Source: Flammeovirgaceae bacterium 311
Lineage (GTDB): Bacteria > Bacteroidota > Bacteroidia > Cytophagales > Cyclobacteriaceae
DNA length: 64,000 bases
Direction of reading: 5' to 3'
Assembly (NCBI GenBank): GCA_000597885.1
Contig: CP004371.1
Location: 5,534,001-5,598,000 of the forward strand
The notes beneath the pieces are model-generated. The model was not told the DNA's origin. It made no database searches and worked only from the letters and a program-made list of their open reading frames with translations. Below are positions 55,344 to 63,577 of the stretch, piece by piece; positions within the stretch are counted from its first letter, which is position 1, and the number at the start of each line of letters is the position of its first letter. A program made the position numbers and the translations under genes.

Positions 55344-57794
55344 ATGTTCAGGAATTATATCACCGTTGCCGTGCGCAACCTGATGAAGCATAAAGGTTTT
55401 TCCTTCATCAACATCTTTGGTCTGGCAGTTGGTTTAACCTGCTGCATGCTTATTTCGCTCTACATCTATCATGAATACAGCTACGACACCTACCATACGC
55501 ATGATGGCCGCTTGTACCAGCTGGGCGTGGTGTGGGAAAATGAGGGGGAAGCCAAGCGAAGGGCCACCATTGCCGGGGCTGTTATAGATGGGCTTGAGCA
55601 GGAGTTTCCAGAGATTGAAGAAAACGCAAAGCTGCTGAGGCTTTTTCAGGATGACAAAACGCTTATCCAGTACAGGGAGCAGGGCGCAGGCGTAAAATCC
55701 TTTTACGAAACGGGTGGCTACCTGGCTGATGAAGCCTTCTTTAAGCTGTTAACATATGATTTTGTAGAGGGTGATCCCGCTACTGCTCTCCAGGACCCTA
55801 AAACGGTGGTGGTTTCAGAGGAAATAGCCAAAAAGCTATTTGGTCATCAGCCGGCGCTGAATAAAGTCGTTAGTATTAGCAGCAACACCAACGGTGATCA
55901 CGATTTTACCATAAAGGGTGTTTTCAGACCCCGGAAAAGCCCTACGCACATTGATGCCAGGTTCGTGATGTCGCCCAAAGGAGGAAACTTCGAAAGCTTG
56001 TTCCAGAACAACACCGATATGCTGAATAACAATATGTTTTTCAGCTATTTTCTGCTGAAGGAGGGAGCCGATGTGCAAAAGCTGGAGCAGAAGTTTCCTG
56101 AATTTATTGAGCGGCATATGGGTAAGGAATTAAAGGAGCGTAACTCGGGCTATGAGTTTTTTCTAACACCTATTAAAGACGTCCACCTCCATTCAGGGAT
56201 AGAAGATAATGTTACTCCGGCTGGTAGCCTCACCTATCTGCGCATACTTGCTTCCATAGCGGTGCTTACGCTGATTATTGCCTGCATTAACTTTATGAAT
56301 CTCTCAACGGCACGTTCCTCCAAAAGAAGTGTGGAAGTGGGGGTGCGCAAAGTGCTGGGCGCAGAAAAACAGGCCCTGATCCGGCAGTTCCTGGGTGAAT
56401 CGCTCATCATGGCGCTGGTGGCTTTCCTGTTTGCTATTGCCTTTACGCTACTGCTGTTGCCTGTTTTTGAGCAGGTATCCGGCAGGGAGATCCTTCTTTC
56501 TTTCAGCGCATATAGCACCTTGTTCCTGCTCTTTATTGTGCTGACATTTGTAACCGGTTTGCTGGCAGGCAGCTACCCGGCTTTCTATCTTTCTTCTTTT
56601 AAGCCGGTAAGGGTGTTAAAAGGCAGGTTCTCAAACTCCATGGCGGCAACCTCCCTGCGCAAAGGACTCGTTATCTTCCAGTTTGTTATTTCTGTGGTGC
56701 TCATCATTGCCTCTGTGATCATTTCTAATCAAATGAGCTATCTGCGGTCAAAAGATCTGGGCTTTATCAAAGATCAGCAGGTAGTGATACCGCTTAGAAG
56801 TACTACCGCAAAGGAAATCTACCCGGCCCTGAAAGATAAGTTTAGTAATAGTCCTGGTATACAGACTGTGGGGGCTTCTTACTACTACCCTGGCATTTTT
56901 AACCCTATGGACTGGCTCATGTACAAAGAGGGTAAGAGCATGCAGAATGCAAAATCAGTGTATATCAACTATGTAGACGATTCTTTTCTGCAAACCCTGG
57001 GCATCAAGCCAGTAGCCGGCAGAATTTTTTCTCCCCAGTTTCCGGCAGATACCAACTCACACATCATTCTTAACAAGAAAGGAGTAGCCGAATTGGGCTT
57101 TTCATCTCCTGAAGCAGCCGTAGGAAGCTGGGTCGCTTTCGACTGGCAGGGGGAGCAGCACCGTTTTAGCGTGGTGGGTGTGGTAAATGACTTTCATTTT
57201 AAAGACCTGCACAACACCATCGATCCGTTTGGCTTTTTACTGAACAACAGTAATAGCCAAAACTACATTATTGCCCATGTTGCAGGAGGAGATATAGGAG
57301 GAACCCTTGACTACATAGAAAAATCATGGAATGCCCTGAACCCGAACGAACCCTTCGAATATAGTTTTCTGGATCAGGACTTTCAAAAGAATTATGAAGC
57401 AGAGAACAGGCTTGCTTACATGATCCGCTACTTTACCATTGTGGCTATTTTAATTTCATGCCTTGGCTTGTTTGGGCTTGCCACCTTTAGTGCAGAGCAG
57501 CGCATCAAGGAGATTGGCATCCGCAAAGTACTGGGGGCCAGTGTGGCAAGCCTGGTGGCGCTGCTTTCCGTGGATTTCCTGAAGCTCATCCTTCTGGCAG
57601 TAGTGGTAGCCTCACCACTTGCCTGGTTCGTTATGCGCGAATGGCTGCAGACCTTTGCCTACCGGGTAGACATTGGCTGGCAGGTTTTTGCGCTCACATC
57701 CTTGATAGCAGTTCTGATTGCCCTGTTTACCATCAGCTTTCAGGCAATCAGGGCTGCTATATCAAACCCTGTGAAAAATTTAAGAACCGAATAA
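55344..57794 (+). CDS. ABC permease P18 (subtype shared with P9)
   Basis: This protein has 816 residues and starts 10 nt after P17. The first domain has VKSFYETGGYLADEAFFKL (117-135) and FRPRKSPTHIDARFVM, parallel to P9. It ends LTPIKDVHLHS (274-284). The coupling motif is VEVGVRK (330-336), with valine in place of the first lysine. The second domain contains SPQFPADTNSHI and VVNDFHFKDLHNTI. The last module reads LLSVDFLKLILLAVVVASPLAWFVMREWLQTFAYRV, with threonine replacing aspartate in WLQDFAYR. Confidence 0.93.
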   Translation: MFRNYITVAVRNLMKHKGFSFINIFGLAVGLTCCMLISLYIYHEYSYDTYHTHDGRLYQLGVVWENEGEAKRRATIAGAVIDGLEQEFPEIEENAKLLRLFQDDKTLIQYREQGAGVKSFYETGGYLADEAFFKLLTYDFVEGDPATALQDPKTVVVSEEIAKKLFGHQPALNKVVSISSNTNGDHDFTIKGVFRPRKSPTHIDARFVMSPKGGNFESLFQNNTDMLNNNMFFSYFLLKEGADVQKLEQKFPEFIERHMGKELKERNSGYEFFLTPIKDVHLHSGIEDNVTPAGSLTYLRILASIAVLTLIIACINFMNLSTARSSKRSVEVGVRKVLGAEKQALIRQFLGESLIMALVAFLFAIAFTLLLLPVFEQVSGREILLSFSAYSTLFLLFIVLTFVTGLLAGSYPAFYLSSFKPVRVLKGRFSNSMAATSLRKGLVIFQFVISVVLIIASVIISNQMSYLRSKDLGFIKDQQVVIPLRSTTAKEIYPALKDKFSNSPGIQTVGASYYYPGIFNPMDWLMYKEGKSMQNAKSVYINYVDDSFLQTLGIKPVAGRIFSPQFPADTNSHIILNKKGVAELGFSSPEAAVGSWVAFDWQGEQHRFSVVGVVNDFHFKDLHNTIDPFGFLLNNSNSQNYIIAHVAGGDIGGTLDYIEKSWNALNPNEPFEYSFLDQDFQKNYEAENRLAYMIRYFTIVAILISCLGLFGLATFSAEQRIKEIGIRKVLGASVASLVALLSVDFLKLILLAVVVASPLAWFVMREWLQTFAYRVDIGWQVFALTSLIAVLIALFTISFQAIRAAISNPVKNLRTE

Positions 57795-57804
57795 CCACAC
57801 TGGC

Positions 57805-60216
57805 ATGTATCGTAATTACCTGAAAGTGGCTTTTCGCTACCTGATCAAACATAAGGGCTATACCTTTATCAATGTGTTAGGACTTGCTGTAGGCATTGCT
57901 GCCTGTATCCTGATCATGTTATTTGTAAGGAGCGAGTGGTCATTTGATCGCATGCATGCCAAGGCAGATCGTATTCACAGGGCCTGGCTGCAGGAGTTTT
58001 ATCAGGGAGAGGTTTTTACGAATACTACTACACCTATTCCCCTGGGGCTGGTTTTAAAGCAGCATTTGCCTGAGGTAGAAGCGCAGTGCCGGCTCGCGCG
58101 TCTAAGCGTAATTGTGCAGCATAACAACAATACGTTCAGCGATGTGGTAACCATGGCAGACAGCTCATTTTTCAAGATCTTCGATTTTGAGCTGTTGGCA
58201 GGAGACCGTTCCTACCCATTTCCTGGAAAAAATGCGCTCATCATTACCCAGGAGGCTGCTCAGCGGTATTTTGGTACTGCCTCGCCAATGGGCCAGAACC
58301 TGGAGCTTCAGCTAGCTGATGAAAAGGTAGTGTTTACCATTACGGGCGTTGCCAAAGATGTTCCTTATGAATCAAGTATTCAGTTTAATATGCTGATACC
58401 CTTCTCCAATGCTACCTATATCTGGGACGAAGCATTGATAACATCGGCCTGGTCTAATGTTTCTGTAGAAACCTACCTGTTGTTAAAAGAAGAAGACGAT
58501 GCAGCTGCAGTCAATGCGAAAATCCCCTCCATCATGAATCCGCTTGTAGCCAAAAACTACAAACCAGGGGAGTATAACGTGCACCTGCAGCCTCTATCTG
58601 ATATCCGCTCTAATAATGAGCTGCCAGCAGGCTTTGAGACACCTACCAATCCTATGTACGCATACATACTGGCTACAATTGGTTTCCTGATTCTGCTGAT
58701 TGCCTGCATTAACTTTATAACCCTTTCGGTAGGGCGCTCTGCCACCCGGGCCATGGAGGTGGGTGTAAGGAAAGTACTTGGGGCCGACCGTCAGCAGCTT
58801 ATCTGGCAGTTTTGGGGAGAGGCACTCTTGCTTACCCTTATGGCAATGGTTACCGGAGTTTTGCTGGCTTACTTGTTTCTGACACCCTTTAACCAGCTGG
58901 CTAACCGTGAGTTTGTATTAACTGCCGATGGCTTTACTCTTCTATTCTGTATTGCGCTCCTGCTGCTGATCGGTCTGGTAGCGGGTAGCTATCCTGCTTT
59001 CATTCTGTCTTCTTTCAAACCTATCAAGGTGCTCAAGGGCAGTATCCGTACCGGAGGCATGGGTTTGTTCAGAAGAGCACTGATTGTGGGCCAGTTTGTA
59101 GCTTCCATCATCATGATTATCTGTACGATCACCATTGGGCAACAACTGCAGTATTTTCAGAGCAAAGACCTGGGCTTTGATCGGGAGCACATTATCGTTA
59201 TGCCTACCAACCTGCCGGGAGAGCAGGGGAATAGTCTGGCTAGCAGGTTGGTGACCGAGCTGGAAAACCATCCGCAGGTAGTCAGTGCGAGCAGGTCTAT
59301 CTTCAGCATGTCGGAGTATGGCTGGATGCAGCTGGGCTACCAGGATAATCAGGATGCTTTCCGTATGTTTCGCTTCAATGCTGTAGATCCGAACTTTGTA
59401 AGCACCATGGATCTGGAAATAGTGGCTGGAAGGGATTTCATGAAAAATAACCCTGCTGATTCCGGCTCCATACTGGTAAATGAAGCCTTGGTGAAGGCCT
59501 ACGGATGGATCAATCCGATTGGTCAGAAGTTGCCTGGTCAGTATCCGCAGCAGGTCATTGGGGTGGTGAAAGACTTTCATTTTGAATCACTGCACAACAC
59601 AATTAAACCGGTAGTAATGGCACTCGATCCGGAGCCATTCTTTACCTACTCTAACGATGTAAGTTATGATTACTCCCCAAGGGCCCGGGTTTCAGTAAAG
59701 TTCAGAGGGGGTGATGCACAGGAGCATGTGGCGCTGTTAAACAGGAGCTGGAAAGCAGTGGCCGGTGACCAGGATTTTGAATATAGCTTTTTAGATGATA
59801 CCTTGAATGCAGCCTATGAGCAGGAGCAGCGTTTGGGCAATATTGTATATTATGCTTCGCTGCTCTCCATATTTATTGCATGTATGGGCTTGTTTGGCCT
59901 GGTTACCCTGGTGGTAGTACGCAGAACCAAAGAAATTGGCATACGAAAGGTACTGGGTGCAGATGTGGGCAGTATCGTAATGCTGCTCTCCAAGGATTTT
60001 GTGGTGCTGATCGTTGTGGCTGCTTTTGTTGCTTTTCCCTTGGCCTGGCTGGCATTAAGGCGCTGGCTGCAGGATTTTGCCTACCGGGTAGATCTATCGC
60101 CCTGGGTATTTGGTATTGCAGCACTTGTTGTTATGCTGATTGCACTGCTTACGGTAAGCTTTCAATCTATCAAAGCGGCAATGCATAACCCTACTAAAAG
60201 CTTAAGAACCGAGTAA
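57805..60216 (+). CDS. ABC permease P19
   Basis: This protein has 803 residues and is the last gene of unit 3, starting 10 nt after P18. The first domain ends LQPLSDIRSNN (261-271), so the His of IHLHS is lost. Helix 2 reads LIACINFITLSVGRSATRA, and the coupling motif is MEVGVRK (317-323). Second-domain motif VVKDFHFESLHNTI, followed by a tyrosine-rich loop near FTYSNDVSYDYSPRA. The C-terminal module begins VTLVVVRRTKEIGIRKVLGAD and has a doubly changed tail, NPTKSLRTE. A strong palindromic terminator begins 26 nt after the stop. Confidence 0.93.
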   Translation: MYRNYLKVAFRYLIKHKGYTFINVLGLAVGIAACILIMLFVRSEWSFDRMHAKADRIHRAWLQEFYQGEVFTNTTTPIPLGLVLKQHLPEVEAQCRLARLSVIVQHNNNTFSDVVTMADSSFFKIFDFELLAGDRSYPFPGKNALIITQEAAQRYFGTASPMGQNLELQLADEKVVFTITGVAKDVPYESSIQFNMLIPFSNATYIWDEALITSAWSNVSVETYLLLKEEDDAAAVNAKIPSIMNPLVAKNYKPGEYNVHLQPLSDIRSNNELPAGFETPTNPMYAYILATIGFLILLIACINFITLSVGRSATRAMEVGVRKVLGADRQQLIWQFWGEALLLTLMAMVTGVLLAYLFLTPFNQLANREFVLTADGFTLLFCIALLLLIGLVAGSYPAFILSSFKPIKVLKGSIRTGGMGLFRRALIVGQFVASIIMIICTITIGQQLQYFQSKDLGFDREHIIVMPTNLPGEQGNSLASRLVTELENHPQVVSASRSIFSMSEYGWMQLGYQDNQDAFRMFRFNAVDPNFVSTMDLEIVAGRDFMKNNPADSGSILVNEALVKAYGWINPIGQKLPGQYPQQVIGVVKDFHFESLHNTIKPVVMALDPEPFFTYSNDVSYDYSPRARVSVKFRGGDAQEHVALLNRSWKAVAGDQDFEYSFLDDTLNAAYEQEQRLGNIVYYASLLSIFIACMGLFGLVTLVVVRRTKEIGIRKVLGADVGSIVMLLSKDFVVLIVVAAFVAFPLAWLALRRWLQDFAYRVDLSPWVFGIAALVVMLIALLTVSFQSIKAAMHNPTKSLRTE

Positions 60217-60242
60217 AAAGAGCAAGTGTACGCTTTTTAAAC

Positions 60243-60268
60243 ACACCCCAGCCTGCAGGCTGGGGTGT
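60243..60268 (+). terminator. Perfect 26-bp palindrome, terminator of unit 3
   Basis: ACACCCCAGCCTG and CAGGCTGGGGTGT are exact reverse complements with no spacer, giving a very stable hairpin followed by ATCATTTTC. Its last 4 bp (GTGT) are also the first 4 bp of dyad A of cassette 4, so terminator and activator site overlap. Confidence 0.8.
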
Positions 60269-60302
60269 ATCATTTTCGTACACCTGCTGTGCGGAATCGT
60301 AC
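60265..60302. promoter_or_regulatory. Bipartite activator site, cassette 4
   Basis: Dyad A, GTGTATCATTTTCGTACAC, is at 60265-60283 and dyad B, GTGCGGAATCGTAC, at 60289-60302. Dyad B is less symmetric here than in cassettes 1 and 3. Spacing to the other elements is unchanged. Confidence 0.8.
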
Positions 60303-60325
60303 GGTGTATTTTAAAGGGGAATGCT

Positions 60326-60343
60326 TAATTGGCTGAAAATCAG
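60326..60343 (+). promoter_or_regulatory. Conserved element, cassette 4
   Basis: TAATTG-N7-ATCAG, ending 14 nt before the GG of the -24 box and matching cassette 1 in both conserved blocks. Confidence 0.5.
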
Positions 60344-60357
60344 TAATATTATAAACT

Positions 60358-60371
60358 GGCACGCCCTCTGT
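60358..60371 (+). promoter_or_regulatory. Sigma54 promoter 4, upstream of P20
   Basis: TGGCACGCCCTCTGTAG has GG at 60358-60359 and GT at 60370-60371, ten nucleotides apart. The -24 half is consensus; the -12 half has GT as in promoter 2. The predicted start is near 60383, leaving a leader of about 120 nt. Confidence 0.78.
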
Positions 60372-60505
60372 AGTTTATTGCATGGCAGCTGTAAAAAGAT
60401 GTGATGCTGCCGGAAAAGCAAATTTAAATCAGCACTTGCTGATATGCTTTTTCAACGCTTTATAGCATAATTTTTATAGTTTCACCACCCAAGCTGCCTT
60501 AACCT

Positions 60506-62893
60506 ATGATACGCAACTATTTAAAAATAGCCCTGCGCCATCTGCAAAAGCACAAGCTTTACACAACGATCAACCTCCTGGGTTTATCAGTTGGTATAAC
60601 GGGTTGTCTGCTGATTGGTATCTACGTCTGGCATGAGCTGAGCTACGACGGCTTTCACGAGAAGGCCGACCGTATTGTGCGGGTTACCTGGCAGTACAAT
60701 TTCGGTGATGCAGAAACTAATACTGCCATGACGGGTACAAGGGTGGGGCCGGACTTTGTAAGGCGTTTTCCGGAAACTGAAGCTTATGTACGGCTCATGA
60801 AATACCCGCGCGTAATAGCGCAGGAGGACAGAATGTTTGAGGAGAAAGACTTTCTATATGCCGACTCTACCTTCTTCAGTGTGTTCTCATTCCCCCTGCT
60901 GGAGGGAAACCCCGCCACTGTACTGGATGCACCCGAAAAACTGGTGATTACCCAGTCTATGGCTAAAAAGTATTTTGGAAACCAGCCTGCGGTAGGCAAA
61001 ACACTAAAGCTGGGTGGTGTAAAAGATTACATGATTAGCGGCATAGCGGCCGATGTGCCGGAAAACTCCCAGATCAAATTTAGCTTTGTGTGTTCTTTTT
61101 CCAACCTCCATGCCGCTAAGGAAGAGAAATGGAGCGAAGCCAACTACCTTACTTACCTGCTGCTGAATAACAAGCAGAGTATTGAACCTTTACAGGCTAA
61201 GATCGGGGATTATATGCAGGAGGTGAACAGGGAGGAATTAGAATTGCAGGGCAGCAACTTCATGACTTATCACCTGGAGCCTCTCACGCAAGTGCACCTG
61301 CACTCGGAGATGGATGGTTTTGAACCGAACAGTAATATCACCTATATCTATGTTTTAGGAGCGGTAGCCTTGCTTATTTTGCTGATTGCCTGTGTAAACT
61401 ATACCAATTTAAGTACCGCACAATCGGCCGGGCGCAGTGCGGAAATAGGGATGCGCAAGGTAATGGGGGCTGGCAAAAAAGATATTTTTTACCAGTTCAT
61501 CAGCGAAGCTTTTTTGCTGTCGCTCCTGGCTGTGGTAATGGCACTGTTGCTGGCTAACCTGCTCCTGCCTCACTTTAACCAGCTGGCTGGAAAAACCCTG
61601 GAGCGGGAGGTGCTGCTGGCGCCGCTTACCCTGGGTGCTCTGTTGATTTTATCGGTGCTGGTAGCTTTTCTGGCAGGTGCCTATCCGGCCTTTATACTAT
61701 CCAGCGGAAAAGTGATCAGGATATTAAAATCAGGCTTCTCCTTTACCGGCAATGCGGGGCTGCGGAAGGCACTGATTGTTGTTCAGTTTGCTATTTCAAT
61801 ATTCCTGATCATTACTACAATTTTTATCCTGCAGCAGCTTTCTTACTTGCAGAGCAAAGAATTGGGCTACAACAAAGAGCAGGTGCTGGTGCTGCCACTG
61901 GACTATGAGCTGCTTGCGCAGTTCGATCAGCTAAAAGCGGCCCTGGCGGCAGTGCCAGGCGTAGTATCGGCCGGAGGAGCGTACGAGGAACCTACCCATA
62001 TTGGCTGGAGCGATGGTTTAACAGCCAGCGAGGGTGGTAAGCGGATCTCTGTAAACGCCCTCCCGGTAGACGAAGACTTTGTTGGTACCCTGGGGCTGGA
62101 AATTATTGCCGGGGAGCCATATACGCTGGCTGATATCCGGCAGGCCGACCCTGCAAAGTGGGGCGATACCCTTCGCTATACCTATATGCTGAACGAGGCA
62201 GCCGTGCTGGCCCTGGGCTGGACCCCACAGGAAGCCATTGGAAAAAAAGTAGCCAAGGGCAGAGAAGGCTTTGTGCGGGCAGTGGTAAAGGATTTTCATT
62301 TCAGGCCGCTCCATGAGCCAATTACGCCGCTGGTGATCTTTATGGACAAGCGGCTAACTATTAACCTTTTTGTTAAGATAAACAGCGCTAACACCGCTGA
62401 AACCCTAAATAAGCTGGAGCAAACCTGGAAAGCACGCGTAGCCCACCGGCCTTTTGAATACCAGTTCCTGGACGAGAATTATGCAGCACTCTACAAAGCC
62501 GAACAAAGCATTGCAGGTGTGTTCACTACCTTTTCTTCTGTGGCTATTCTGCTGGCCTGCTTAGGGTTGTTTGCCCTTACCGCCTATGCCATGGTACGCC
62601 GTACCAAAGAAATAGGTATCCGTAAAGTGTTAGGTGCCAGCGTACCAGATATTCTTGCCCTCATTTCTAAAGATTTTATCAAGCTGGTAGGCATTGCTAT
62701 TGTTATTGCCATTCCGCTTGCCCTCATTGCTATTAATAAATGGCTTGAGGGCTTCTCTTACAAAATAAGCCTGCAGTGGTGGGTGTTTGGGCTGGCCAGT
62801 GCCCTTATCCTCCTCATCGCTATCGTAACCATTTGCCTGCAGGCCCTTAAAACTGCCCTGAAGAACCCTGTTAAAAACCTAAGAACCGAATAA
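60506..62893 (+). CDS. ABC permease P20
   Basis: This protein has 795 residues. It is the only permease of unit 4 in view and lies 3 nt before ATPase 2, so the two are probably a dedicated pair. The first domain ends LEPLTQVHLHS (257-267). The coupling motif is AEIGMRK (312-318), with alanine and methionine at positions usually occupied by lysine and isoleucine/valine. Second-domain motif VVKDFHFRPLHEPI. The C-terminal helices are distinctive: LALIAINKWLEGFSYKISLQWWVFGLASALILL. These changes at the ATPase interface coincide with an unusual ATPase next door. Confidence 0.93.
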   Translation: MIRNYLKIALRHLQKHKLYTTINLLGLSVGITGCLLIGIYVWHELSYDGFHEKADRIVRVTWQYNFGDAETNTAMTGTRVGPDFVRRFPETEAYVRLMKYPRVIAQEDRMFEEKDFLYADSTFFSVFSFPLLEGNPATVLDAPEKLVITQSMAKKYFGNQPAVGKTLKLGGVKDYMISGIAADVPENSQIKFSFVCSFSNLHAAKEEKWSEANYLTYLLLNNKQSIEPLQAKIGDYMQEVNREELELQGSNFMTYHLEPLTQVHLHSEMDGFEPNSNITYIYVLGAVALLILLIACVNYTNLSTAQSAGRSAEIGMRKVMGAGKKDIFYQFISEAFLLSLLAVVMALLLANLLLPHFNQLAGKTLEREVLLAPLTLGALLILSVLVAFLAGAYPAFILSSGKVIRILKSGFSFTGNAGLRKALIVVQFAISIFLIITTIFILQQLSYLQSKELGYNKEQVLVLPLDYELLAQFDQLKAALAAVPGVVSAGGAYEEPTHIGWSDGLTASEGGKRISVNALPVDEDFVGTLGLEIIAGEPYTLADIRQADPAKWGDTLRYTYMLNEAAVLALGWTPQEAIGKKVAKGREGFVRAVVKDFHFRPLHEPITPLVIFMDKRLTINLFVKINSANTAETLNKLEQTWKARVAHRPFEYQFLDENYAALYKAEQSIAGVFTTFSSVAILLACLGLFALTAYAMVRRTKEIGIRKVLGASVPDILALISKDFIKLVGIAIVIAIPLALIAINKWLEGFSYKISLQWWVFGLASALILLIAIVTICLQALKTALKNPVKNLRTE

Positions 62894-62896
62894 CCC

Positions 62897-63577
62897 ATGA
62901 TCAAGCTACAGAACATTTACAAATGGTACCAGAGTGGCATCAACAGAACTTTTGTTTTAAAAGACATCAACCTGAATATTGAAGAAGGGGCTTTTGTTTC
63001 CCTGATGGGACCATCCGGCTCTGGTAAATCTACCCTGCTTAACATCATTGGCATGCTGGATGAGCCTTCCGAAGGCGAATACTACTTCCTGGATCAGTCT
63101 GTTTTTGCCATGAAGGAAAGGCAGCGCAAGGAGCTGTACAAGCAGTACATCGGTTTTGTATTCCAGTCGTACCACCTGATTGATGAGCTTACAGTATACG
63201 AGAACATTGAGGCGCCACTGTTGTACCAGGGCGTGAAATCATCTGAAAGAAGATCAATGGTGGCCGATATGCTGGACCGCTTCAGCATTGTGGGCAAAAA
63301 AGACCTGTTCCCCAACCAGCTATCTGGCGGGCAGCAGCAGCTGGTAGGCATTGTGCGTGCACTGATTGCCAAGCCCAAGCTGATCCTGGCCGACGAACCT
63401 ACAGGCAACCTCAATTCCGCCCAGGGCGACGAGATCATGCAGCTGTTTCAGCAGCTGAATAAGGAGGATGGCGTCACCATTCTACAGGCCACCCATTCAG
63501 AGAAAAATGCAGCATACGGCCATCGTACCATTCACCTGCTCGACGGCCAGATCCAGCATCAACCCATAGCGCTATGA
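62897..63577 (+). CDS. MacB/LolD-type ABC transporter ATPase 2, with altered D-loop
   Basis: This protein has 226 residues. Walker A is GPSGSGKST (38-46), Q-loop Q90, signature LSGGQQQ (142-148), Walker B LILADEPTG (162-170) and switch histidine H200. Two positions deviate from ATPase 1. The residue after the signature is leucine rather than arginine (L149, in QQQLVGIVRAL), and the D-loop reads NLNS, so its conserved aspartate is asparagine at 173. The switch region is ILQATHSEKN rather than IMVTHSEHD. Catalytic glutamate and histidine are present, so hydrolysis is still likely but its coupling may differ. The gene follows P20 by 3 nt and overlaps the TolC-type gene by 4 nt (ATGA), indicating tight co-translation. 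Confidence 0.95.
   Translation: MIKLQNIYKWYQSGINRTFVLKDINLNIEEGAFVSLMGPSGSGKSTLLNIIGMLDEPSEGEYYFLDQSVFAMKERQRKELYKQYIGFVFQSYHLIDELTVYENIEAPLLYQGVKSSERRSMVADMLDRFSIVGKKDLFPNQLSGGQQQLVGIVRALIAKPKLILADEPTGNLNSAQGDEIMQLFQQLNKEDGVTILQATHSEKNAAYGHRTIHLLDGQIQHQPIAL

Noticed and set aside
11944-62893. Assigning the permeases as MacB macrolide exporters or LolCE lipoprotein transporters
   Set aside because: MacB has a fused ATPase and one four-helix module, and LolC/E also have one module. These proteins have two modules and separate ATPases, so no substrate can be named from the sequence.
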